Translations under genes and position numbers: made by a program | Shown here: in pieces, positions 22,158 through 30,534 of the stretch | How the letters are laid out: the number at the start of each line of letters is the position of its first letter | Numbering within the stretch: the stretch's first letter is position 1 | Origin: Terriglobales bacterium | GTDB taxonomy: Bacteria > Acidobacteriota > Terriglobia > Terriglobales > Acidobacteriaceae | Length of the DNA: 36,667 bases | Reading direction: 5' to 3' | NCBI GenBank assembly: GCA_035543055.1 | Contig: DATKKJ010000206.1 | Location: forward strand, 1 to 36,667 | Notes under the pieces: model-generated | The model's database searches: none | What the model was told of the DNA's origin: nothing | Seen by the model: only the letters and a program-made list of their open reading frames with translations

Positions 22158-24192
22158 AGCCCACGCTCTGCCACAGCTTAGCCGTATCGTAGAACACGCC
22201 GCGCGCCACCACATATCGCACGGTGCGAATGTTGCTGATCCTCTCCAGCGGGTCGGCGTCGAGCAGGACCAGGTCGGCGCGCTTGCCCACCTCGACGGTC
22301 CCGACCTCCTTGTCCACGCCCATGACGCGCGCCGGGACCAGGGTCGCGGCCTGGATGGCCTCCATGGGCGTGAAGCCCGCCAGCGCGTACAACTCGATCT
22401 CGCGGTGCAGGCTGTGTCCCGGGACGGCCTGGTCGGTACCCGCCACGATGGGCACTCCCGCCTTGTGCAGCGCCCCGACCATCGCCAACTGGTTCTCAAA
22501 GATCTTGCGCATGGTGGGCGCGGCCTCCGGGGAGGCGCCGCCGCTGGTCAAGGGTTCAGCCAATTCCGGCGCCACCCTCGACACCCCCGGCTCGAAGCTT
22601 GTCACCGGCACGCCCGCGGCGTGGGAGTTCAATTCCATGAGCGCGAGGGTCGGGTCCACCACCGTGCCGTGCTGCTTGAGGAATCCGATCTCGTGCTGCG
22701 CCGCCGCGCCATTCATGTCCAGGGCGGCCAGCGCTTGCAAGCGTTGCGGACGGGACAACGCCTTGGCGGACTCCGGCAGCAGCGGGTCGAGCAGGAAATG
22801 GATGTGGTTCACCTGGTCCATCCCTGCACCGACCGCCTGGAAGACGTCGAGCCCGCGCGGGATGTGACCGGTGACCGTCATGCCCGCCCGGTGCGCGTCC
22901 TCGCAGATGGCTTTCAGGTTCTCCAGCTTCACCGAGCTGTAGATCTTCATCTGCTGGAATCCATCTTTCTTGTAGGCCGCGACCCAGCGGGCGGCATCTT
23001 TCGGGGAATTCACACGCGCTGTCCCAATGGCGATCGGCCCATCCCCGTCCACCACGCCGGCCAGCAGCAACTGCGGCCCCAGGCCGCGCCCATCGCGCAG
23101 CGCGTCCCGTACTGCCGTGATGAACTCCAGTTCATTCCCGACATCGCGCACCGTGGTCACGCCGGCTGCCAGATAGATCGGTCCCCACTCCACCTGCTCG
23201 AAGTGGGCGTGCATGTCCCACAGCCCGGGAAGCAGGAACTTCCCCGCGGCGTCGAACACGGTCGCTTTCTTCGGGATCTTGACCTTGGCGCGTGGTCCGG
23301 CGGCGACGATCTTGCCGCCCTCGACCACCACCGCGGAGTCCGGCACGGGCGGCTTGCCGGTGCCGTCGACGAGCGTGGCCCCGACGATGGCCAGCGGTCC
23401 CGAAGCTTTCACCTGCAGCTCACGCGAAAGCTCGGCCAGCACGGCCATCCCGTCCTGCCCGGCCTCGGCGACGAACTGGGCCAGCAGCGGCTCGTAACCC
23501 TCGGCGATGGCCTCGAAGTGGTCGAATTCGGCGTCGGTGGTGACCGCCGCCACCAGGCGCTGCTCGGCGTCGAACCACAGCGACTCGCGTCCCCAGATCA
23601 GCCCGGCCACGCTGTAGCGTTGCAGCTCCACCTGCTTGCCGCCCACGGTCAGGGCCTGGCGCCCGCGGTCGAGGATACGCACCTCGCCCTGGGGCAAGGT
23701 CGCCAGCGACGCCGGCGAGCCGTGTGCCCGCCAGTAGCGCACCAGCATCATCTGCAGGGCGATGGGCGAGTAGCCGCTGATGGTGAAGAAGCGCTCCGGG
23801 ACCGGCGCATGGCGGGAGCTCGTCATCTGCCGGATGGCCGCCGTTGCGCCCTGCACCTCCACCGCGGAATCAATGTTCGACAACCGCGAAGTCTTGCCCT
23901 TGATCTCGAACGATTGCGGAGTCAGGTCCGCTGCCGAGCGAAGGGCCGCGGTGAGCGGCACCTTGGCGCCGCGATCAGTGAACTCGAATCGGACGGTGGT
24001 GACGAGCGACGTCCCCTCGCGCCGGACCTCATACCTCTCCTCCCCGATCGCCTGCTCAAACTTGTGCAGGCGGAACTTCCCACTCTCGACCAGCTCTCCT
24101 GCCGGCGTCTGCTGTGCCGCCGCCGTGACGCACATCCACAACAGAAGGGCCGAGATGGTGAGTCTGCGCTTGGTTCCAGGGCAATGCCGCAT
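22147..24192 (-). CDS. Secreted amidohydrolase with N-terminal accessory domain
   Basis: 681 residues. Signal peptide 1-26 (ending TAAA-QQ); an N-terminal beta-rich domain about 30-262 of unclear family (GKFRLHKFEQAIGEERYEV onward); then an imidazolonepropionase/prolidase-like amidohydrolase domain from about 265 (GPLAIVGATLVDGTGKPPVP). Metal ligands visible: His328 and His330 in DMHAHF, a Lys in QMKIYSSV, His in TVTGHIPRG, His in QVNHIHF and Asp in AGTDQAVPG. The C-terminal EVGTVEVGKRADLVLLDADPLE is the family ending. ATG at 24192 has GAGGAG 8 bases upstream. It probably hydrolyses an amide or peptide-like bond in the periplasm; the substrate is unknown. It starts 33 bases after the truncated pit gene. 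Confidence 0.88.
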   Translation of the reverse strand: MRHCPGTKRRLTISALLLWMCVTAAAQQTPAGELVESGKFRLHKFEQAIGEERYEVRREGTSLVTTVRFEFTDRGAKVPLTAALRSAADLTPQSFEIKGKTSRLSNIDSAVEVQGATAAIRQMTSSRHAPVPERFFTISGYSPIALQMMLVRYWRAHGSPASLATLPQGEVRILDRGRQALTVGGKQVELQRYSVAGLIWGRESLWFDAEQRLVAAVTTDAEFDHFEAIAEGYEPLLAQFVAEAGQDGMAVLAELSRELQVKASGPLAIVGATLVDGTGKPPVPDSAVVVEGGKIVAAGPRAKVKIPKKATVFDAAGKFLLPGLWDMHAHFEQVEWGPIYLAAGVTTVRDVGNELEFITAVRDALRDGRGLGPQLLLAGVVDGDGPIAIGTARVNSPKDAARWVAAYKKDGFQQMKIYSSVKLENLKAICEDAHRAGMTVTGHIPRGLDVFQAVGAGMDQVNHIHFLLDPLLPESAKALSRPQRLQALAALDMNGAAAQHEIGFLKQHGTVVDPTLALMELNSHAAGVPVTSFEPGVSRVAPELAEPLTSGGASPEAAPTMRKIFENQLAMVGALHKAGVPIVAGTDQAVPGHSLHREIELYALAGFTPMEAIQAATLVPARVMGVDKEVGTVEVGKRADLVLLDADPLERISNIRTVRYVVARGVFYDTAKLWQSVGFKP

Positions 24193-24224
24193 TGGATTTC
24201 TCCTCGTGGCGAAAGCGCTCATCA

Positions 24225-24752
24225 TTATGCCGTTGGCACGATGAGGCGCATCAGGCAGAAGGTGAGGGCGGCCACCATGGCGGAGGCGGGAATGGTGAGG
24301 ATCCACGCCCAGACGATGCGCCGGGCCACGCCCCAGCGTACCGCCGAAAGGCGGTGGGTCGCGCCCACGCCAACGATGGCGCCCGTGATGGTGTGAGTGG
24401 TGCTCACCGGGATGCCTGCCAGAGCGGTGCCGAACAGGGTGACGGCCCCGGCCGACTCGGCGGCGAAGCCCCCTACCGGCTTCAGCTTGGTGATCTTCGA
24501 TCCCATGGTATGCACGATCCGCCAGCCACCGAAATACGTCCCCAACCCTATGGCGGCGTGCGCCGCCAGGATGATGGGCCAGTGGAGCCTTCCCCAGTCG
24601 GCCAGGAAGTCGCTCTTGCTCATGATGCCACCGGTGTACAGCGCCCCGGCCACGATGCCCATCGTCTTCTGGGCATCGTTGCCGCCGTGTCCGAGCGAGT
24701 AGCAGGCGGCGGAGGGTAATTGCAGGCGGCGGAACCAGTTATCGAGGTACAC
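24225..24752 (-). pseudogene. N-terminally truncated PiT inorganic phosphate transporter
   Basis: 175 residues corresponding only to the second half of a PiT-family (TC 2.A.20) low-affinity phosphate transporter. It opens DNWFRRLQLPSAACYSLGHGGNDAQKTMG, carrying the C-terminal copy of the family signature (GHGGNDAQKTMG), then GGWRIVHTMGSKITKLKPVGGFAAESAGA and GIPVSTTHTITGAIVGVG. Family members need two such halves (about 330-350 residues). The first half, with its own GANDxANS signature, is absent: 25 bases upstream is the stop of sppA, which is intact. A GTG at 24752 could start translation, but the ribosome-binding site is poor. Most likely a decaying remnant left by a deletion or rearrangement next to sppA. 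A functional half-transporter is possible but unlikely. Confidence 0.75.
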
Positions 24753-24777
24753 GACCTTTTCAGCCCCTGGATTTTCT

Positions 24778-26538
24778 TTACGGCCTCAGCTCGAACTCCG
24801 GGGTCTTCAGCACATCCTCCTCGGGAGCGGCAGTGACGGCGTGCAACCGGCGCAGCGCCGGCTGGAGATTGCGCATCATCTCCACCATTACCTCGATGCT
24901 GGCGTCGCGCTCGCTGTTCTCCGCCCCTTTCTTCAGCAGCGCCTCCAGGGGCGGCCTGGGGGTGGGATAGACGGCAAGCTGGACCTCTTCGCTCTCGGGG
25001 ATGCCGCCCGCCTTCTTGGCCAGGGCCAGCGCCTCGGGGAATCCGCCCAGTTCATCCACCAAGCCGAGCCCTTTGGCGTCCTCGCCAGTCCAGATGCGGC
25101 CCTTGGCGATCTGCAACACCTCTTCTTTGGGCAGGTGCCGTCCTTCGGCGACCTTGCTGGTGAAGTCCACGTAAATGCGGTCAAGCCACTGCTGGAAGCG
25201 GGCCCATTCCGTGGGGTTGTAGTCGTGGGTACCGGTCCACATGGTCGAGTTCTGGCTGGTGTGGATCTCGTCCCACGACACCCCGATTTTGTCCCAAAAG
25301 CCGGAGGTCAGCAGCTTTCCGCTGAGCACCCCGATGGAGGCGGTGATGGTCCCCGGCTGGGCCACGATCTTGTCGGCGTTCATGGCGACGAAGTACCCGC
25401 CCGAGCCGGCCAGGTCGCCCATGGAGACGATGATCGGCTTGCCCGCCTGCTTGGCTTTCGCCGCTTCCCGCCAGATGGTGTCGGAAGCCACGTAGGAACC
25501 GCCGGGGCTGTCCACCCGGAAGAGGATGGCCTTCACGTCCTTGTCGGCCGCCGCTTCGCGAAAGGCCGCGGCCACGGTGTCGGAGCCCATGGTGAAGCTG
25601 CCGCCCACCGGGTCGTAGCTGCTCTTGCCGCGCGTGACCCCGCCGACGCCGTAGATGAGGGCGATCTTCTCCCCCTTGTCGTGCGGGCGTCCGGCGCGCG
25701 CCAGGTACTTCCAGGAGTAGAGGAGCTCGGCGTCGCTGCCCGCCCGCTGCTTCACCTCGGTGTAGGCCTCGTCGCGGTAGCCCAGCTTGTCCACCAGGCC
25801 GGCATCGAGCGCTTCCCTGCCCAGGAACGGCCCGCGGTCCATCAGCGCCTTGATCTCCGCCGGCGACTTGTGGCGTGCTTCCGCGATGCCGTTCACCAGC
25901 TGGCCGAAGAACGAGTCCATGACCTTCTGCATGGCCTCGCGGTGCGCCGGCGTGTACCTGGTCTCGGTGTAGAAGTTCAGCGCGTTCTTGTACTCATAGC
26001 GATGATCGCCGTGGAAAGTCATGCCCAGCTTGGCGAGCGTGCCCTTGATGAAGGGCGATTCCAGCATGATGCCGGTCATGCCGATGTCGCCGGAGGGCTG
26101 CATCCAGATCTGGTCGAAGGCGGTGGCCACGTAATAGGAGGCGCCGCCGTTGCTGAACTCGCCGAAGCTCTCGGCGAAAGCGATGGCGAACTTCTTGCTC
26201 TTGCGGAAGCGCAGGACGGCGTTGCGCACCTCCTGGGCCTGGGCGAGGCCCATGCGGGCGGCGCCGATGCGCGCCACCACGCCGACCACCCGGTCGTCTT
26301 TCTCGGCCCGCTCCAGCGCTTCCACCACGTCGCGCACCTTGGCGGTGTCGCGGTTCATGGCCTCGGCGATGGGATCGTCGGGGACGGCTTCGATCATGGG
26401 CCGCTCCAGGTCCAGTTCCAGCACCGTCTTCTTGGGCACGCGGCCTTTGGAGAACAGCACCACCGCGAACACGATGGCGGCGTACACCACGACCACGAAT
26501 CCGATCACGGCAAAAAAGTGGGAGAGGCGCTTGCGCAT
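24778..26538 (-). CDS. sppA: Signal peptide peptidase SppA, long (67K) type
   Basis: Membrane-anchored serine protease that degrades cleaved signal peptides at the periplasmic face, 586 residues. TM segment about 9-29; two tandem S49 domains. Catalytic Lys184 in HRYEYKNALNFYTETRY (N-terminal domain) and nucleophile Ser379 in GDLAGSGGYF (C-terminal domain), the Lys-Ser dyad split between repeats as in E. coli SppA. Also RVDSPGGSYVASDTIWRE and TASIGVLSGKL. The ATG at 26538 has AAGGAGG 5 bases upstream; an upstream in-frame stretch has none. The 3' end abuts the truncated pit gene (25-base gap), marking a probable rearrangement joint, but SppA itself looks complete. Confidence 0.93.
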   Translation of the reverse strand: MRKRLSHFFAVIGFVVVVYAAIVFAVVLFSKGRVPKKTVLELDLERPMIEAVPDDPIAEAMNRDTAKVRDVVEALERAEKDDRVVGVVARIGAARMGLAQAQEVRNAVLRFRKSKKFAIAFAESFGEFSNGGASYYVATAFDQIWMQPSGDIGMTGIMLESPFIKGTLAKLGMTFHGDHRYEYKNALNFYTETRYTPAHREAMQKVMDSFFGQLVNGIAEARHKSPAEIKALMDRGPFLGREALDAGLVDKLGYRDEAYTEVKQRAGSDAELLYSWKYLARAGRPHDKGEKIALIYGVGGVTRGKSSYDPVGGSFTMGSDTVAAAFREAAADKDVKAILFRVDSPGGSYVASDTIWREAAKAKQAGKPIIVSMGDLAGSGGYFVAMNADKIVAQPGTITASIGVLSGKLLTSGFWDKIGVSWDEIHTSQNSTMWTGTHDYNPTEWARFQQWLDRIYVDFTSKVAEGRHLPKEEVLQIAKGRIWTGEDAKGLGLVDELGGFPEALALAKKAGGIPESEEVQLAVYPTPRPPLEALLKKGAENSERDASIEVMVEMMRNLQPALRRLHAVTAAPEEDVLKTPEFELRP

Positions 26539-26631
26539 GGGTCCTCCTTGGGAAGGCAGCCCCACAGGATACGGCAAGGCGACCGCCTTTGTTTGGGGGC
26601 GTCGCTGCCCGACTAGGTTGCCAAACGCCCC

Positions 26632-26653
26632 GAGACGCCCTAGCAGGCGTCTC
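26632..26653. repeat. Inverted repeat downstream of membrane-protein gene
   Basis: Perfect 8-bp arms GAGACGCC and GGCGTCTC with a 6-base loop, in the 176-base gap between sppA and the next gene. It lies 60 bases past the stop of the gene at 26715. No proper T-tract follows on the minus strand (GTTTGG only), so it may be a weak terminator or a repeat element. Confidence 0.4.
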
Positions 26654-26679
26654 TACCGTTCGGTTGTTTGTCGTGCGGA

Positions 26680-26693
26680 GCGGCTTCAGCCGC
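26680..26693. repeat. REP-like palindrome
   Basis: GCGGCTTCAGCCGC, a perfect 6-bp stem with a 2-base loop, embedded in GGAGCGGCTTCAGCCGCGAA. This closely resembles repetitive extragenic palindromes known from Pseudomonas and Xanthomonas. It is the only copy I see in the window, so its repetitive nature is not shown here. Confidence 0.4.
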
Positions 26694-26714
26694 GAAGAGC
26701 CTGCCCTGAGTTCG

Positions 26715-27299
26715 TCAGAAGCCCCGGCGAGCGACTACGGCAAGTCCAATCAAGGTCAACAATATGAGGCCAGCCGAATAGACGTAGTACAGGACTCGCA
26801 CCTTGGGCCAGAGCCACAACGGGAACTGATCTGCGAACTTGTCACTCCAAGAAGCCGATTGGGGACGCTCCCCTGGCAGACCTTCACCCTTGGATTTCCA
26901 TCCTGCCGCAAGCCATGTCGCTCTGAGGTTCGACAACAGCAATGCCGTGACGCAGATCCTTGCCACGATGCCCGGCGAGAGAAGCATGAAAGAACGAAGA
27001 AGGACAATGGCGACCAAGTCGACAACGTAGTACGCCAACACCAATGTCGCAGCGTACCGGCTGCCTGTGCGGATGCCCACTCCGCCAATGTAGAAGAGCA
27101 GGAAGAAGAGAAAGCCAGAGATGAGCTGGCCGCTAAGGGCCATGAACACGAACGACCCGGTCGCCACGAGCAGGCATACCCAATAGCCTTGGACTCCGAG
27201 GTAGTCGACATCCGCATCTGTCTGGATCGAAGGCCACAGTAAGCTCTTTAGGCGGCTTTCGGTTCGCGGTGTCGAGTCGGACAAGCCAAGCGTTTGCAT
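26715..27299 (-). CDS. Hypothetical membrane protein, about four helices
   Basis: 194 residues from the ATG at 27299. A soluble N-terminus of about 35 residues, then hydrophobic segments at about 38-62 (YWVCLLVATGSFVFMALSGQLI), 64-74, 80-105 (AATLVLAYYVVDLVAIVLL), 108-130, a hydrophilic loop (WKSKGEGLPGERPQSASWSD) and a last helix (VLYYVYSAGLILLTLIGLAVVA). I do not recognise a family. A GTG at 27344 would add 15 residues. Base composition is visibly more AT-rich than the neighbours, which suggests recent acquisition or low expression. Between its 5' end and the RND gene lies an array of 7-base repeats. Confidence 0.65.
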   Translation of the reverse strand: MQTLGLSDSTPRTESRLKSLLWPSIQTDADVDYLGVQGYWVCLLVATGSFVFMALSGQLISGFLFFLLFYIGGVGIRTGSRYAATLVLAYYVVDLVAIVLLRSFMLLSPGIVARICVTALLLSNLRATWLAAGWKSKGEGLPGERPQSASWSDKFADQFPLWLWPKVRVLYYVYSAGLILLTLIGLAVVARRGF

Positions 27300-27354
27300 C
27301 GGCGAAAGCTTACTTCCTGAATCTGGAAGTTTCCAGAGAATCACGCTCGGCTAG

Positions 27355-27389
27355 CGACTGCCGACTGCCGACTGCCGACTGCCGACTGC
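27355..27389. repeat. Heptanucleotide tandem array, five perfect CGACTGC units
   Basis: Five uninterrupted copies of CGACTGC, ending one base short of the stop codon of the RND pump gene (27391). Length is 35 bases, with no spacers, so not a CRISPR. Resembles the short tandemly repeated heptamers known from cyanobacteria and some soil bacteria. Confidence 0.85.
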
Positions 27390-27390
27390 T

Positions 27391-30300
27391 CTACCGCTCC
27401 ACCAGCTCACCGTTGCCGTTCGCCACTGGCAGTTCCTCCGGGATGGCCTCGCCGTTGGCGGCTTTGCCGGTCTTCCTCTGTACCCAGTTCTGGAACGAGT
27501 CCATGTAGGTGTAGATCACCGGGGTGATGTAGAGGGTGATGATCTGGGAGAACATCAGGCCGCCGACCACGGCCAGGCCCAGCGGACGCCGCGACTCGGC
27601 GCCGGCGCCGAAGCCCAGGGCGATAGGCAGCGTGCCCATCAGCGCCGCCATGGTGGTCATCATGATGGGTCGGAAGCGCACCAGCGCTCCTTCGTAGATG
27701 GCGTCAGCGGCATTCTTCCCGTGCTGGCGCTGCGCCACCAGCGCGAAATCGATCATCATGATGGCGTTCTTCTTGACGATGCCCACCAGCATGATCACGC
27801 CCACGAAGGCGTAGATGTTCAGGTCGATATGGAAGAGCATCAGGGTCACCAGCGCGCCGAAGCCCGCCGAGGGCAGACCCGACAGGATGGTCAGCGGGTG
27901 GATGAAGCTCTCGTACAGGATCCCCAGCACGATGTAGATGACCAGGATGGCGAGGATGAGCAGCACGCCCAGGCCCCGGATGGACGATTCGAAGGCCTGC
28001 GCCGTCCCCTGGAAGCTGGTGGTGATGGTCGAGGGCAGGGTATCGCGCGCCACCTTCTGCACCGCGCTGACGGCGTCGCCCAGGGCCACGCCCGGCTTGG
28101 TGTTGAACGACACGGTCACTGACGGCAACTGCCCCAGGTGGTTCACCGAAAGCGGCCCCAGGGTGGGGGTCAGGGTGGCGACCGCATTCAGAGGCACCAG
28201 CGCGCCTTTATCGGAGCGGATGTAGAGCAGGGAGAGCGCCGCCGGATCGCGCTGGAACTCCGGCTTCACCTCCATGATGACGCGGTACTCATTGTTGGGC
28301 GCGTAGATGGTCGAGATCTGGCGCTGGCTGTAAGCAGTGTAGAGCGCGTCCTCGACCTGTTGCGCGGTCACGCCCAGGGCCGCCGCCTGGTCCCGGTCGA
28401 TGTTGACGTTGACCTGCGGGTTCTTCACCAGCATATCGCTGGTCACGTCCTGGAGTCCGGGCAGCTCCCGCATCTTGGCCTCCAGTTTCGGGACCGCCGC
28501 ATACAGCTCCTGGGTGTCGGTGCTCTGCAGGGTGAGCTGGTATTGGCTCTTGGTGAGCTGCCCGCCGATGCGGATGGGCGGCAGGTTCTGGGGGAACACC
28601 ATGATGCCCGGCACCGACGCCACCTTGCGCCGCAAGTCCTGGATCACCTGGTCCACGTGCGGGCGGGTGTTGCGCGGCGTCAGGCGGACGAACATGCGCC
28701 CGGTGTTGCCGCCGCCCCCGCCTACGAACGACATGAACTGGTCGGCGTACGGCTGCTGCAGAATGATGTTCGCTACCTGCTTCTGGTGCTCGACCATGGA
28801 GTCGAACGAGATGCCCTGCGCCGCTTCCGTGATGATGAAGATCTGCCCGGTGTCCTCGCTGGGCAGGAAGCCCTTGGGGATGGCCACGAACAGATAGGCG
28901 GTGATCACCAGGATGACGGTGGAGACAAAGATCACGGTCTTGCGCCAGCGCAGCACCGGGGCCAGGGTGCGCACGTAAACGCCGAGCAGGGCGCCGAACC
29001 CGTTCTCGAACCAGCGGTACAGGAAGCCGTGGTGCGCCTCCTTCGAAGGCCGCAGCCAGCGGCTGCATAGCATCGGGGTCAGGGTCAGCGAGACGAAGCC
29101 GGAGACCAGGATGGCCACCCCGATGGTGACCGCGAACTCGTGCAGCAGCCGTCCCAGGATACCGCCCATGAACAGCACCGGGATGAAGACCGCGGCCAGC
29201 GACAGGGTCATGGAGATGATGGTGAAGCCGATCTCGCGCGACCCCCGCACCGACGCCTCGTAGGGGTGCTCGCCGTGCTCCATGTGGCGCACGATGTTTT
29301 CCAGCATGACGATGGCGTCGTCCACCACGAAGCCGACCGAGAGCGTCAATGCCATCAGCGACATGTTGTCCAGCGAGTAGCCGAACAGGTACATCGCCGC
29401 GAACGTGCCCACGATGGACATGGGCAGCGCCAGGCTGGGGATGACGGTCGCGGAGACGTTGCGCAGGAACAGGAAGATCACCATGATGACCAGGGCGATG
29501 GTCAGCATCAGGGTGAACTTCACGTCGTGCACCGAATCGCGGATCGAGACCGAGCGGTCGTAGAGCACCTCGAGGAAGACCGAGGCCGGCATCTGCTGGC
29601 GGAACTTGGGCAGCAGCGTCTTGATGTTGTCCACCACCTCCACCGTGTTGGTGCCGGGCTGGCGCTGGATGGCCAGCACCACCGAGCGCTCGCCCTTCTT
29701 GTTGAGGTAGAACATGCCCCGGATCTTGTCGTTCTCCACCGAGTCGGCGACGTCGCCGATGTCCTGCAGGCGCACCGGCGAGCCGTTCCGGTAGGTGACG
29801 ATCAGGGGCTTGTAGCCGGCGGCGTCGGTGAGCTGCCCGTTGGCCTGGACGGTGAACGCCTGCTTGTGCCCGTACAGGATCCCGGTCGGGAGATTGACGT
29901 TGGCGCGCTGGACAGCCTGGTTGACCTCGTCGATGCCGATCTGGCGGATGGCCATGGCGCGGGGATCGAGCTGCACCCGCACCGCGTACTTCTGCGAGCC
30001 GTACACCTGCACCTGGGCCACGCCCGACACCATGGAGATGCGCTGCGCCATCATGGTCTCGGCGTATTCATCCACCTGCGAGAGCGGCAGCGTGGGCGAA
30101 TAGAGCGCCAGGTAAAGGACGGGCTGATCGGCCGGGTTCACCTTCTGGTAGGAAGGCGGCGCCGGCATGTCCTGGGGCAGGTCCTTGGCGGCCTTGGAGA
30201 TCATCGACTGCACGTCCTGGGCGGCGGCGTCGATGTTGCGGTCCAGCGAGAACTGCAACGTGATCTGGGTGCTGCCCTGGAAGCTGCTGGAGGTCATCGA

Positions 30301-30534
30301 ATCCAGCCCGGCGATGGTGGAGAACTGCTTCTCCAAGGGGAGCGCGACGCCCGCCGCCATGGTTTCCGGCGTGGCCCCGGGCAGGGAAGCCGACACCAGG
30401 ATGGTGGGGAAGTCCACGTTCGGCAGGTCGCTCACCGGCAGCAACCGGTAGCCCATGACGCCGAACAGCAGGATGGCCGCCATGACCAGGGTGGTCATGA
30501 CCGGACGCCGGATGAAGAGTTCTGCCACGCTCAT
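27391..30534 (-). CDS. RND efflux pump permease, HAE1 family (MdtB/AcrB-like)
   Basis: Inner-membrane proton-driven drug exporter, 1047 residues, full length with 12 expected helices and two large periplasmic loops. N-terminus SVAELFIRRPVMTTLVMAA is typical. The proton-relay pair Asp405-Asp406 is in TLSVGFVVDDAIVMLENI, with a following GFTIISMTLSLAAVFIPVLF; the second half contains FVGVIMLVGIVKKNAIMMIDFA and TTMAALMGTLPIALGFGAG. Sequence style is closest to MdtB/MdtC multidrug pumps. The ATG overlaps the adaptor stop as ATGA. No outer-membrane TolC-like gene follows, so the pump must use a shared channel. Substrates are unknown. Confidence 0.94.
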   Translation of the reverse strand: MSVAELFIRRPVMTTLVMAAILLFGVMGYRLLPVSDLPNVDFPTILVSASLPGATPETMAAGVALPLEKQFSTIAGLDSMTSSSFQGSTQITLQFSLDRNIDAAAQDVQSMISKAAKDLPQDMPAPPSYQKVNPADQPVLYLALYSPTLPLSQVDEYAETMMAQRISMVSGVAQVQVYGSQKYAVRVQLDPRAMAIRQIGIDEVNQAVQRANVNLPTGILYGHKQAFTVQANGQLTDAAGYKPLIVTYRNGSPVRLQDIGDVADSVENDKIRGMFYLNKKGERSVVLAIQRQPGTNTVEVVDNIKTLLPKFRQQMPASVFLEVLYDRSVSIRDSVHDVKFTLMLTIALVIMVIFLFLRNVSATVIPSLALPMSIVGTFAAMYLFGYSLDNMSLMALTLSVGFVVDDAIVMLENIVRHMEHGEHPYEASVRGSREIGFTIISMTLSLAAVFIPVLFMGGILGRLLHEFAVTIGVAILVSGFVSLTLTPMLCSRWLRPSKEAHHGFLYRWFENGFGALLGVYVRTLAPVLRWRKTVIFVSTVILVITAYLFVAIPKGFLPSEDTGQIFIITEAAQGISFDSMVEHQKQVANIILQQPYADQFMSFVGGGGGNTGRMFVRLTPRNTRPHVDQVIQDLRRKVASVPGIMVFPQNLPPIRIGGQLTKSQYQLTLQSTDTQELYAAVPKLEAKMRELPGLQDVTSDMLVKNPQVNVNIDRDQAAALGVTAQQVEDALYTAYSQRQISTIYAPNNEYRVIMEVKPEFQRDPAALSLLYIRSDKGALVPLNAVATLTPTLGPLSVNHLGQLPSVTVSFNTKPGVALGDAVSAVQKVARDTLPSTITTSFQGTAQAFESSIRGLGVLLILAILVIYIVLGILYESFIHPLTILSGLPSAGFGALVTLMLFHIDLNIYAFVGVIMLVGIVKKNAIMMIDFALVAQRQHGKNAADAIYEGALVRFRPIMMTTMAALMGTLPIALGFGAGAESRRPLGLAVVGGLMFSQIITLYITPVIYTYMDSFQNWVQRKTGKAANGEAIPEELPVANGNGELVER

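Noticed and set aside
22114-24396. A 760-codon open frame on the plus strand
   Set aside because: Antisense to the amidohydrolase and pit remnant, His/Arg/Gln-rich shadow composition, no domain.
27355-27389. CRISPR-like array
   Set aside because: Units are 7 bases and directly contiguous without spacers, and no cas genes are present.
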